64,000 bases of DNA, taken from assembly GCF_016745505.1 (NCBI RefSeq), contig NZ_JAERUC010000184.1:1-64000 (forward strand). Direction: 5' to 3'. The stretch comes from Streptomyces silvae. GTDB lineage: Bacteria; Actinomycetota; Actinomycetes; Streptomycetales; Streptomycetaceae. The translations under genes and the position numbers were made by a program. Within the stretch, counting starts at the first letter, position 1. Every line of letters begins with the position of its first letter. Positions 1 through 7,836 of the stretch are shown here, in pieces. The notes beneath the pieces were generated by a model. That model was not told where the DNA came from and ran no database searches. It saw only the letters and a program-made list of their open reading frames with translations.

Positions 1-956
1 TGCCGGTCGTTCTGCTTGGTGCCCGAGCCGTGCGCGTTGACGTAGTCGACCTGCGATCCGTCGAGCCGGGAGTGCGCGAGGGCGGTGTTGATGGCCTCGG
101 CCATCTCCAGTCCCTCGGTGGTCAGCCCGGTCATGTGGTAGGCGTTGCCGAACGTGGCGTAGCCGGATATCTCGCAGTAGACGGTCGCACCGCGGGCGCG
201 GGCGTGCTCCAGCTCCTCCAGGATGAGGACGGCGCCGCCCTCGCCCATGACGAAGCCGTCCCGGCGGGCGTCGAACGGCCTGGAGGCGTGCTCCGGGTCG
301 TCGTTGTTCGCCGAGGTCGCCTTGATCGCGTCGAAGCAGGCCACCGTGATGGGGGTGATCGGCGTGTCGGACGCGCCGGCGACGCAGATGTCCACGCGGC
401 CCTCCTCCACGGAGTGGAAGGCGTAGCCGATCGCGTCGAGGCCGGAGGTGCAGCCGGTCGAGACCGTCTGCACGGGCCCGTGCGCGCCAACCTCCTCCGC
501 GACCGCGGAGGCGAGGGTACTCGGCGCGAACGCCCGTTCGAGATGGGCGCCCGCCGGCCGGTGGTCGACGTCCCAGCGCGCCCCGCTGCCGCTGACGGCG
601 ACGTAGTCGTGCTCCAGGCGCGTGGTGCCGCCGACCGCGGTTCCGAGGGAGACCCCGATGCGCCAGGGGTCCTCCTTCTCGAGGTCGAGCCCGGCGTCAC
701 CGAGCGCCTCCCTGGCCGCCACCAGCGCGAACTGGATGTAGCGGTCGGAGCGGGCGATCAGGTCGGCGTCCAGGCCGTGCGCGACGGGATCGAAGTCGCA
801 CTCGGCGGCGATGCGCGAGCGGAACTCCGCCGGGTCGAACAGGGTGATGCCGCGTGTCGCCGTACGGCCGTTGGCGAGCAGGTCCCAGAAGGCCGGGGCG
901 CCGATGCCGCCGGGTGCGACGACACCGACCCCGGTGACAGCCACGCGCCGGGTCAT
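1..956 (-). CDS. whiE-ORFIII: Type II polyketide ketosynthase alpha subunit, spore-pigment (whiE ORFIII type), 3' end outside window
   Basis: KS-alpha of a minimal type II polyketide synthase, which with chain-length factor and acyl carrier protein condenses malonyl units into the polyketide backbone of the grey spore pigment. The visible 318 residues carry the KS-alpha active-site motif VSTGCTSGLD with Cys169 and the NAHGSGT motif with His309. About 100 C-terminal residues lie beyond the left edge. The ATG at 954-956 overlaps the TGA of the upstream cupin gene by four bases (ATGA), so the two are translationally coupled. The gene order (ORFI, cupin, KS-alpha, with a divergent FAD hydroxylase) is that of the whiE spore-pigment locus, which separates it from an antibiotic PKS. 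CLF, ACP and cyclases should follow to the left. Confidence 0.93.
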   Translation of the reverse strand, partial: MTRRVAVTGVGVVAPGGIGAPAFWDLLANGRTATRGITLFDPAEFRSRIAAECDFDPVAHGLDADLIARSDRYIQFALVAAREALGDAGLDLEKEDPWRIGVSLGTAVGGTTRLEHDYVAVSGSGARWDVDHRPAGAHLERAFAPSTLASAVAEEVGAHGPVQTVSTGCTSGLDAIGYAFHSVEEGRVDICVAGASDTPITPITVACFDAIKATSANNDDPEHASRPFDARRDGFVMGEGGAVLILEELEHARARGATVYCEISGYATFGNAYHMTGLTTEGLEMAEAINTALAHSRLDGSQVDYVNAHGSGTKQNDR

Positions 957-1396
957 GAGGCGGCCCCCGTTCGTTCTGGCGGGGCGTAGCCGTCACTGGA
1001 GTCCGCCGTTTCCGTGACCTCGGTGTCCACGTGCCCGAGCTCGGGGCGGGGGGCCAGCGGGCCGAGGTGGAAGACCATGCGGGCCTCCACGTCCCCCACG
1101 TTGCGGAAGCGGTGGCGGACGTGCGGCGGGATCAGCAGGCCCTGGTCGGGCCGCATCGGGTGCGACTCGCCGTCCAGGTCCACTTCGAGGAGCCCGTCCA
1201 CGACGTACACGAACTCCTCGGAGTACGGGTGGTAGTGCTCGCCGATGCGGTCGCCGGGGGCGACGATGGCCAGCCCCATGAAGCCGCTGGTGGCGCCCAC
1301 CGCCGTGGGGGTGAGCATGGCGCGCAGGTCGCCTCCGCGCCTGCGGTTGGGCTGAGTCTCGCTGAGGTCCACGATGCGAGGCCGGTGGGTGGTCAT
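953..1396 (-). CDS. whiE-ORFII: Cupin-domain polyketide-associated protein (whiE ORFII type)
   Basis: Protein of 147 residues with one cupin barrel. The metal-binding motif region is visible as EHYHPYSEEFVYV (about residues 53-65), and the second cupin motif is PPHVRHRFRNV. Cupins of this kind sit in spore-pigment and other type II PKS clusters and are thought to assist cyclisation or tailoring; the exact reaction is not established. The start is supported by a strong GGAGGAG ribosome site 6-7 bases upstream of ATG. It follows ORFI after a 69-base gap and overlaps the ketosynthase start by four bases, so it is the middle gene of the pigment operon. The call rests on both family and gene order. 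Confidence 0.88.
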   Translation of the reverse strand: MTTHRPRIVDLSETQPNRRRGGDLRAMLTPTAVGATSGFMGLAIVAPGDRIGEHYHPYSEEFVYVVDGLLEVDLDGESHPMRPDQGLLIPPHVRHRFRNVGDVEARMVFHLGPLAPRPELGHVDTEVTETADSSDGYAPPERTGAAS

Positions 1397-1465
1397 GGCT
1401 GTTCTCCTCCAGGCACGTTGTGCGGTGGGACGGCAGCACGGGTCGGCCCCGCTGCCGTTGACGCA

Positions 1466-2587
1466 TCAGGACTCGGCGGCCCGACGGTCGGTGATCAGGT
1501 TCATCTCGGCCTGCGCGAGGAAGCGCGCGGCCTCCTGGTCGTTCGTCGGCATGCCGTTCGCACCGCCGTCGAGCAGCCGGCCGAGCATGGCCGCCTTGCG
1601 GTGACCGCCGATGCCGAGCGCCTGGGTGGGCTGCGCGCCGAGCGGGCCGCTCACTTCGAGCAGCCGCACGACGATGTCGTCGCGCTGGAAGATCGTGCTG
1701 CTCTCGATCGGGCTCGACGCCTCGTTCGCCGCTTCCTCGTCCTGGCCGGCGAGCAGCCTGGCGAGTGCCATGCCGCAGCCTTCCTTGGCCTGGTAGAAGA
1801 GCGCGTGACGCTGGACATCGCCGGAGTCGTGCCGTCCGGCCGTCACGTGGTGGACGGTCGGGAGCGCGGCCCTGGTGAAGAACATCCGGGCGGAGTCGGG
1901 ATCGCCGAGGTCGCGGTCCTGCTCCAGGTAGGGGTTGATGGCCTCCTCGACGGCCCTGACCTCGGGCTGACGGGAGACGTGGCGCAGAGCTGCCATGAGG
2001 TCGCCCTCGACCTCGACCGCTCGCACGACACGGTTGCCGTGCATGAAGAGCGAGGTGCGGCGCAGCCGGGTGTTCTCGTCGACGCGGGACTGCGGGGAGT
2101 CGTAGTCGGCGAGGATCTTCGCGACCATCTCCTCGGTGCCCGGCTTGACCGTGAAGGTGAGCGCGTGGCGTACGACGCCGTCGCCCAGCCGCGGAGCTGC
2201 CTGGAGGTTGCCCTTGGCAGCCGGTTCGGGCGTGCTCTCGAACGCCTTCCCGGTCTCCCGCAGAACGCTGAAGCGGAGGGAGCGGGTGTCACGCACGCAG
2301 CTGTGCAGCGGCTGCACCGTTGCCACGTGCTCCTCGCTGTTCACCCAGGCGAGGAACGGCGGCGCGCTCTCCCACTCACTGGTGATGAGCCACTGCGAGG
2401 GGTTCTCGATGGACTGGCACAGCTGGTCGCTGATGTGTCCGGGGATCGAGGCCACCTGGTTGCGCATGTGCTCGTACGCCTCGAGGAACTGGTTCTGGGC
2501 GCCGTCGTGCAGGTCCAGCAGCAGTATGACCCGGAGCCTCGAACCGTCGAAGGCGGACTGAGATATCCGTTCCGAGAGGGTTGTCAT
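1466..2587 (-). CDS. whiE-ORFI: SchA/CurD-like spore-pigment protein (whiE ORFI type)
   Basis: Protein of 373 residues matching the SchA/CurD/WhiE-I family that opens spore-pigment operons. The N-terminal third (RVILLLDLHDGAQNQF... to about residue 110) resembles an antibiotic-biosynthesis-monooxygenase type dimeric ferredoxin-like domain, and a second related segment starts near residue 130 (VVRHALTFTVKPG). Its biochemical role is unknown; it is presumed to assist pigment maturation. The ATG was chosen because AAGGAGAG lies 6 bases upstream. A much longer open frame continues upstream through the divergent hydroxylase gene but has no coding logic. First gene of the leftward operon, facing the FAD hydroxylase across a 273-base shared promoter region. 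Confidence 0.88.
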   Translation of the reverse strand: MTTLSERISQSAFDGSRLRVILLLDLHDGAQNQFLEAYEHMRNQVASIPGHISDQLCQSIENPSQWLITSEWESAPPFLAWVNSEEHVATVQPLHSCVRDTRSLRFSVLRETGKAFESTPEPAAKGNLQAAPRLGDGVVRHALTFTVKPGTEEMVAKILADYDSPQSRVDENTRLRRTSLFMHGNRVVRAVEVEGDLMAALRHVSRQPEVRAVEEAINPYLEQDRDLGDPDSARMFFTRAALPTVHHVTAGRHDSGDVQRHALFYQAKEGCGMALARLLAGQDEEAANEASSPIESSTIFQRDDIVVRLLEVSGPLGAQPTQALGIGGHRKAAMLGRLLDGGANGMPTNDQEAARFLAQAEMNLITDRRAAES

Positions 2588-2860
2588 CTTTCGCTCTCCT
2601 TCGAGACGGTGCGGCGGCCACGTCCCGTGGCCCCTCGTCATCCGTCGGTTTCGGTGGAAGCGGCACAGGTCTCCGCCCGCCGGCGTGTGTGGTCCACCCC
2701 CGCATCGCGAGCAACGCTCCCGCGACTGATCGTGGAACGCTGGTACGGGCGGCGCGAGATTTATGAACCGTTCAGGTGAGGCGTCGGCCGAAGTCCGGCC
2801 GAAGGCCTCCGGCGAGGGCATGGACACTGCATCCGTCATGCGTCCGAGCTGGAGCAACTG
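2588..2860. promoter_or_regulatory. Divergent promoter region of the spore-pigment locus
   Basis: A 273-base gap separates the leftward pigment operon (start 2587) from the rightward FAD hydroxylase (start 2861). In the S. coelicolor whiE locus the equivalent gap holds two late-sporulation promoters. Here I see an AT-rich patch around 2755-2775 (agatttatgaac) amid very GC-rich DNA, but I cannot assign a -10/-35 pair with confidence. No small gene is visible. Confidence 0.5.
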
Positions 2861-4495
2861 ATGAACGAGAACGTCGACCTCCGCGTACCGGTCCTCATCG
2901 TGGGCGGCTCCCTGGTGGGCCTGTCCACCTCCCTCTTCCTGAGCCGGCTCGGAGTCCGTCACCTGCTGGTGGAGAAACACAGCGACACCTCGACCCACCC
3001 GCGGGGGCGCGGGAACAACGTCCGCACGATGGAGGTGTTCCGGACCGCGGGGGCGGAGCAGCTGATCAGGGACGCCGCGTCCGTCCTGGCGGACAACCAC
3101 GGAATCCTGCAGGCCGGATCGCTCACCGGCGACGACCAGGAGTGGCTGTTCAAGGAGATCGACCCGGGCGGCGGCATCGCCAGGTTCAGTCCGAGCGGCT
3201 GGTGCCTGTGCAGCCAGAACGACCTGGAGCCCGTGCTGGTCGACCACGCCCGGTCGCTGGGGAGCGAGCTGCGCTTCTCCACCGAGCTGCTCAGCTTCGA
3301 GCAGGACGCGGACGGGGTCACCGCCGTGATCAAGGACCGGGAGACCGGGGCCCACACCACGGTGCGTGCGGACTACCTCGTCGCGGCCGACGGGCCCCGC
3401 AGCCCGATCCGGGAGCAGCTGGGCATCGGCCAGACGGGTCCCGGTGACCTCTTCCACAACGTGAGCATCACGTTCCGCTCCCGGCGACTCGCCTCCGTGG
3501 TCGGTGACCGGCGCTTCATCGTCTGCTATCTCACGGCTCCGGACGCGGACGGGGCGCTGCTGCCCGTCGACAACGAGGAGCGGTGGGTGTTCCACGCGCC
3601 GTGGCAGCCGGACCGGGGCGAGACGCTGGAGGACTTCACCGACGAGCGGTGCGCGGACCACATCCGCAGGGCGGTCGGAGCACCGGACCTGGACATCGAG
3701 ATCACGGGCAAGGCCCCGTGGCACGCCGCCGAGCGGGTCGCCGAACGGTACGGCGCCGGCCGGGTCTTCCTCGCCGGTGACTCGGCACACGAGATGTCCC
3801 CCACCGGGGCCTTCGGCTCGAACACCGGCATCCAGGACGCACACAACCTGGCCTGGAAGCTGGCTGCCGTGATCGGCGAGGTGGCGGGGCCCGGGCTTCT
3901 CGAGACGTACGAGGCGGAGCGGCTTCCGGTGGCGAAGGCCACGAGCGCGCGGGCGTCGGCCCGTTCGGGAGAGCACAGCCACCCGGGGTACGCCGGCTCA
4001 CCCGGCCCCACCGGCGGCCGCAAGGGCGGCATGCTGACGGTCGCGCTCGGCTACCGCTACGTGCGGGGCGCCGTCCTGGACGTCGACCCCGGCCTCCCGG
4101 TGGTGCCGGACGGCATGAACCTTTCGGGCGAGCCCGGCACACGCGCACCGCACATGTGGCTCGGCCGCGACGGTGCCAGGGTCTCGACGCTGGACCTCTA
4201 CGAGAAGTCGTTCGTGCTGCTGTCCGACGCCCGCCACCCGGACTGGCGTGCGGCGGCGGAGCAGGTGGCGAAGCGCCTGTCCGTCCCGCTGGAGGCGTTC
4301 GGGATCGGCACCGCCCCGGGCGCCGATCTGGAGCCCGAGGAGGGCGCCGACTGGGCCGCCTCCCACGGCACGTCCGACGAGGGCGCCGTACTGGTGCGCC
4401 CCGACGGATTCGTGGCCTGGCGTTCGGTGGGCGCGGCGGCGGACCCGGAGGCGACGCTGTACGAGGTCATGGTGACCCTGCTGCACCGCGGCTGA
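2861..4495 (+). CDS. whiE-ORFVIII: FAD-dependent polyketide hydroxylase, spore pigment (whiE ORFVIII type)
   Basis: Class A flavoprotein aromatic hydroxylase of 544 residues that would oxygenate the pigment polyketide using NAD(P)H, O2 and FAD. Visible features are the N-terminal dinucleotide motif IVGGSLVGL (residues 13-21), the mid-protein VAADGPRSPIR motif (DG fold), and the FAD-ribityl motif FLAGDSAHEMSP near residue 305. The C-terminal thioredoxin-like domain typical of polyketide hydroxylases follows from about residue 400. Length is normal for the family. ATG has a GGAGCAA ribosome site 5-6 bases upstream. It is divergent to the rest of the cluster, exactly as ORFVIII is in whiE. A hairpin at 4516-4535 probably ends its transcript. 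Confidence 0.92.
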   Translation: MNENVDLRVPVLIVGGSLVGLSTSLFLSRLGVRHLLVEKHSDTSTHPRGRGNNVRTMEVFRTAGAEQLIRDAASVLADNHGILQAGSLTGDDQEWLFKEIDPGGGIARFSPSGWCLCSQNDLEPVLVDHARSLGSELRFSTELLSFEQDADGVTAVIKDRETGAHTTVRADYLVAADGPRSPIREQLGIGQTGPGDLFHNVSITFRSRRLASVVGDRRFIVCYLTAPDADGALLPVDNEERWVFHAPWQPDRGETLEDFTDERCADHIRRAVGAPDLDIEITGKAPWHAAERVAERYGAGRVFLAGDSAHEMSPTGAFGSNTGIQDAHNLAWKLAAVIGEVAGPGLLETYEAERLPVAKATSARASARSGEHSHPGYAGSPGPTGGRKGGMLTVALGYRYVRGAVLDVDPGLPVVPDGMNLSGEPGTRAPHMWLGRDGARVSTLDLYEKSFVLLSDARHPDWRAAAEQVAKRLSVPLEAFGIGTAPGADLEPEEGADWAASHGTSDEGAVLVRPDGFVAWRSVGAAADPEATLYEVMVTLLHRG

Positions 4496-4515
4496 GGCGG
4501 AGGACGTACGGCCGG

Positions 4516-4535
4516 CGGGCCCCCAACGGGGCCCG
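4516..4535. terminator. Bidirectional hairpin between convergent genes
   Basis: Perfect 8-bp inverted repeat CGGGCCCC/GGGGCCCG (4516-4523 and 4528-4535) with a 4-base loop. It lies 21 bases after the FAD hydroxylase stop and abuts the stop codon of the converging hydrolase gene. GC-rich hairpins without a U tract are usual Streptomyces terminators. Confidence 0.7.
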
Positions 4536-6056
4536 TCAGCCGACGCCGAACGACTTGAGGGCGTCGAGGAACGCCTCCGGGTTGTCGGCGTGCACGAGGT
4601 GGCCGGCGTCCACGGAGGCGAAGCGCCCATCGGGTATCTGCCGTGCCATCCAGGCCAGTTGTTCCTGGTCTATGTGGCTGCGGTTCCCTCCGACGACGAG
4701 GGTGGGGGCGGTGATGTCGCCCAGGCACTCCCGGGCTGCCGGGTCCGGGGCGTTCAGCTGGGCGTCGATGGAGGGGACCACCTCCCAGTCGAAGTCGAGC
4801 TCTTCCGCCGGCCGTTCGGCCGGCGGACGGGGCGGGTCGAGCGGGAGCAGGGTCGGGGCGTCCTCGACGACCAGGGCGCCGATCAGCGCCGGGTGCCGCT
4901 CGGCGAGCAGCAGGGCTGCCGCGCCGCCCATGGAGTGCCCGATCACCGTGGCGCCGGAGAGGTTGCGGGCCTCCAGGAAGGCGTGCAGGTCGTCACGGAA
5001 GAATTCGAAGGAGTAGCGGCCGGGCCAGTCGCTGAGGCCGTGGCCCCGGAAGTCGAGCGCGTACACCCGGTGACGGGCCGCGAGCCGTTCGGCGATACCC
5101 GTCCAGTCCAGGCTGTTCCCGCCGCGACCGTGGGCGAGGACGACGGGCGGATCCGAGGGGTCACCCCAGGTGCGGTACGCGAGCCGGATCCCGCCCGCCT
5201 GCACACTGCGGACACCGGGGTCGAGGAAGGCCGCGACGGTCCGGACGAAGGCGCCGGGGCCGTCCATCCACGGGAAGTGGGCCGCGCCCCGCTGGACGGC
5301 GAACTCCGCGTGGGGGAAGAGCGCGGCGAGCTCCGCCGCGCGGTCGGGGGTGGGGCCGCCGTCGTACTCCCCCGCGAGGACGAGCACGGGCGCCGGCAGC
5401 TCGCGGAGTACGGCGACGGCGGCGTCGGTGTCGAGGCCGCCCTCCGGGTAGTAGAGCGAGCCTGCTTCCGCGTTGCGCTGCGCGGGTGATTCGGCGGCGT
5501 GGGCCTGGGCCGCGGCGTCCCAGCGTCCGTACATGAACGGCCGGATCCCCGCCCAGGTCGCGGGCGTGGCCCGTCCGGCCTGGATCTCGTCGAGCGCGGT
5601 CCTGGCCTCGGCGTACCAGGGTTCGTCCGCACGCAGCTCGGCGGCGTCGCAGCGGTCCTGGTCGGTGGCGGGGAGGCCCAGGATGCCCGTACCGGGGGTG
5701 ACGAGGGTGAGGGAGCGCAGCCGCTGGGGGTACTTCGCCGCGTAGAGCGCCGCGAGTTCGCCGGAGGCGGAGTGGCCGAGCACGTCGGCCTGTTCGAGGC
5801 CGAGGTGCGCGCGGAGTGCTTCGACGTCCTCGACGAGCCGGTCGATCCGGTACGTGGACGGGTCCCGCGGGGCGGCGGAGTCGCCGGTGCCCCGCAGGTC
5901 GAGCAGCACCAGTTGGCGCACCCGGGACAGACCGCCGAGGTCGCCGAAGTAGCGGGCCGCCCGCATGGGGCCGCCGGGCAGGCAGATCAGCGGTTCGCCC
6001 TCGCCCATCAGGTGATAGGCGAGTTCGGTTCCGTCGTACGTGCTGAAGATCGGCAT
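4536..6056 (-). CDS. Two-domain alpha/beta hydrolase (tandem hydrolase fusion)
   Basis: Protein of 506 residues with two complete alpha/beta-hydrolase folds in tandem. Domain 1 (about 1-260) has the nucleophile elbow GHSASGE with Ser96 and resembles proline iminopeptidase-type hydrolases. Domain 2 (about 270-506) opens with LAYRTWG, has the oxyanion region AHGRGG and the elbow GHSMGGA with Ser375, and ends with a catalytic-His motif VDAGHLVH. No signal peptide, so presumably cytosolic. Substrates are unknown. I chose the ATG at 6056 because the fold begins directly there (MPIFSTYDGTELAY); upstream in-frame sequence is arginine/proline-rich non-coding text. The ribosome site is weak (GGATGA). 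Monocistronic, convergent with the FAD hydroxylase. Confidence 0.85.
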   Translation of the reverse strand: MPIFSTYDGTELAYHLMGEGEPLICLPGGPMRAARYFGDLGGLSRVRQLVLLDLRGTGDSAAPRDPSTYRIDRLVEDVEALRAHLGLEQADVLGHSASGELAALYAAKYPQRLRSLTLVTPGTGILGLPATDQDRCDAAELRADEPWYAEARTALDEIQAGRATPATWAGIRPFMYGRWDAAAQAHAAESPAQRNAEAGSLYYPEGGLDTDAAVAVLRELPAPVLVLAGEYDGGPTPDRAAELAALFPHAEFAVQRGAAHFPWMDGPGAFVRTVAAFLDPGVRSVQAGGIRLAYRTWGDPSDPPVVLAHGRGGNSLDWTGIAERLAARHRVYALDFRGHGLSDWPGRYSFEFFRDDLHAFLEARNLSGATVIGHSMGGAAALLLAERHPALIGALVVEDAPTLLPLDPPRPPAERPAEELDFDWEVVPSIDAQLNAPDPAARECLGDITAPTLVVGGNRSHIDQEQLAWMARQIPDGRFASVDAGHLVHADNPEAFLDALKSFGVG

Positions 6057-6402
6057 ACAGTCATCCAAACAGGGCGGGCGGTGCTTCGCGGGTGCGTACG
6101 CCCAGAGCGAATCAGGTGATGACGGCGGCCCACCAGACGCGGGGCAGCCGTCCTGCGGGCATCGTGGCCGTCCAGCGGGCACGGTGGGCGGGCGCCGGGC
6201 CGTGCACACGGTGATCGGGCGCCAGGGCCCAGGGTGCCGGACGCGGCCGGACGCCGGCCGTCCGGGCGGCCCGGGCCGGGGGTTCGACCAGGAGTTATCC
6301 ACAGGCGCACCGCACACCTTGCCAGAACCCCCCGCCTCCTGAATTACTGCTCCCAGGAGGCGACCGAATGGTCGGTCGCCGGTCGGCGAGGGGATGATCC
6401 GT
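6057..6402. other. Divergent intergenic region between hydrolase and paaK
   Basis: 346 bases without a gene. It holds the palindromic operator at 6359-6380 just before paaK. A single perfect DnaA-box-like 9-mer TTATCCACA lies at 6295-6303, and the surrounding DNA is less GC-rich near 6290-6360. I see no small ORF with a ribosome site here. Confidence 0.6.
6359..6380. promoter_or_regulatory. TetR-type operator upstream of paaK
   Basis: Perfect inverted repeat with 9-bp arms GGCGACCGA / TCGGTCGCC (6359-6367, 6372-6380) around ATGG. It lies 22 bases before the paaK start codon. The arm sequence and spacing look like TetR/PaaR-family operators known for phenylacetate genes. No regulator gene is adjacent, so the cognate protein must be encoded elsewhere. 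Confidence 0.65.
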
Positions 6403-7692
6403 ATGACCGCGCTGCTTGACGCCGGCGAGCGGCTCGGCCGCGACGAGCTCGAAGCCCTGCAGCTGGAGCGGCTCCGGGCCACGCTGCGGCATGCCTACGA
6501 GAACGTCGGTTTCTACCGCGCGGCCTTCGAGAAGGCGGGGTTGCACCCCGAGGACTGCCGCACGCTCGCCGACCTCTCCCGTTTCCCGTTCACCGTCAAG
6601 GCCGACCTGCGGGACAACTACCCGTTCGGGATGTTCGCCGTTCCCGAGGACCGGGTGCGGCGGATCCATGCCTCCAGCGGCACGACCGGCCGGCCCACGG
6701 TGGTGGGGTACACCGAGCGGGATCTGGACACGTGGGCGGACGTGGTCGCGCGGTCGATCAGGGCGGCGGGCGGGCGCACGGGCCACAAGGCCCATGTGGC
6801 GTACGGGTACGGGCTGTTCACCGGAGGACTCGGCGCCCATTACGGGGCGGAGCGGCTCGGCTGCACCGTCATTCCGGCGTCCGGGGGGATGACGGCGCGC
6901 CAGGTGCAGCTGATCCAGGACTTCCGGCCCGAGATCATCATGATCACGCCCTCGTACATGCTGACCCTTCTGGACGAGTTCGAGCGCCAGGGGGTGGATC
7001 CGCGGTCGACGTCGCTGAAGGTGGGGATATTCGGCGCCGAGCCGTGGACGGAGCAGATGCGCGGCGAGATCGAGGAGCGGTTCGCCATCGACGCGGTCGA
7101 CATCTACGGGCTGTCGGAGGTGATGGGCCCGGGGGTGGCGCAGGAGTGCGTCGAGACCAAGGACGGGCTGCACATCTGGGAGGACCATTTCTACCCGGAG
7201 GTCGTCGACCCGTTCACGGGTGAGGTCCTGCCGGACGGGGAGGAGGGCGAGCTGGTCTTCACGTCGCTCACCAAGGAAGCCATGCCGGTGATCCGCTACC
7301 GGACCCGTGATCTGACGCGGCTGCTGCCGGGCACGGCGCGTGTCTTCCGCAGGATGGAGAAGGTCACCGGGCGCAGTGACGACATGGTGATCCTGCGAGG
7401 GGTGAATCTCTTCCCCACGCAGATCGAGGAGATCGTGCTGCGGACACCGGGCGTGGCACCGCACTTCCAGCTGCGGCTGACGCGGCAGGGACGGATGGAC
7501 GCGCTGACCGTGCGCGCGGAGGCACGAACCGGAGCCTCCACGGCTGAGCGCGAAGCGGCCGCCCGGTCCATAGCGGCGGCCGTGAAGGACGGGGTCGGCG
7601 TGAGCGTCGAGGTCGAGATCGTCGATCCGGAGACCTTGGAGCGGTCGGTCGGCAAGATCAAGCGGATCGTCGATCTGAGGGAGGCTCGCTGA
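6403..7692 (+). CDS. paaK: Phenylacetate-CoA ligase
   Basis: AMP-forming CoA ligase of 429 residues, which activates phenylacetate (or a related aryl acid) with ATP and CoA. It shows the phosphate-binding loop ASSGTTGRPTVVGYT (near residue 90), the YGLSEVMGPGVAQEC adenylate-binding motif characteristic of PaaK, the RYRTRDL hinge region, the ILRGVNLFPTQIEE segment, and a C-terminal catalytic lysine in GKIKRI. I prefer the ATG at 6403 over the in-frame ATG at 6394 because GAGGGG at 6388-6393 would otherwise touch the start codon. The palindrome at 6359-6380 suggests repression relieved by phenylacetyl-CoA. The rest of a phenylacetate catabolic cluster is absent here. Confidence 0.93.
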   Translation: MTALLDAGERLGRDELEALQLERLRATLRHAYENVGFYRAAFEKAGLHPEDCRTLADLSRFPFTVKADLRDNYPFGMFAVPEDRVRRIHASSGTTGRPTVVGYTERDLDTWADVVARSIRAAGGRTGHKAHVAYGYGLFTGGLGAHYGAERLGCTVIPASGGMTARQVQLIQDFRPEIIMITPSYMLTLLDEFERQGVDPRSTSLKVGIFGAEPWTEQMRGEIEERFAIDAVDIYGLSEVMGPGVAQECVETKDGLHIWEDHFYPEVVDPFTGEVLPDGEEGELVFTSLTKEAMPVIRYRTRDLTRLLPGTARVFRRMEKVTGRSDDMVILRGVNLFPTQIEEIVLRTPGVAPHFQLRLTRQGRMDALTVRAEARTGASTAEREAAARSIAAAVKDGVGVSVEVEIVDPETLERSVGKIKRIVDLREAR

Positions 7693-7836
7693 GGGCGGCC
7701 TCAGCGGCAGTCCGAGCCGGGGACGGTGGGGCTGGGGACGGTGGGGCCGGGGACGGCGAAGGGACGGTGGCGCCGGTCGGGGCCGGCTGAGGGAGCGGCT
7801 TCGGTACGGCGAGCTCCTGGAGGCCGCTCCGGGGGG

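Noticed and set aside
1031..2779. A 1.7-kb plus-strand open frame opposite the pigment genes
   Set aside because: Antisense mirror frame of whiE ORFI and the cupin gene; no ribosome site or domain.
6295..6303. Perfect DnaA box TTATCCACA
   Set aside because: Only one box, no cluster, no dnaA/dnaN nearby. Not an origin; a single 9-mer can occur by chance.
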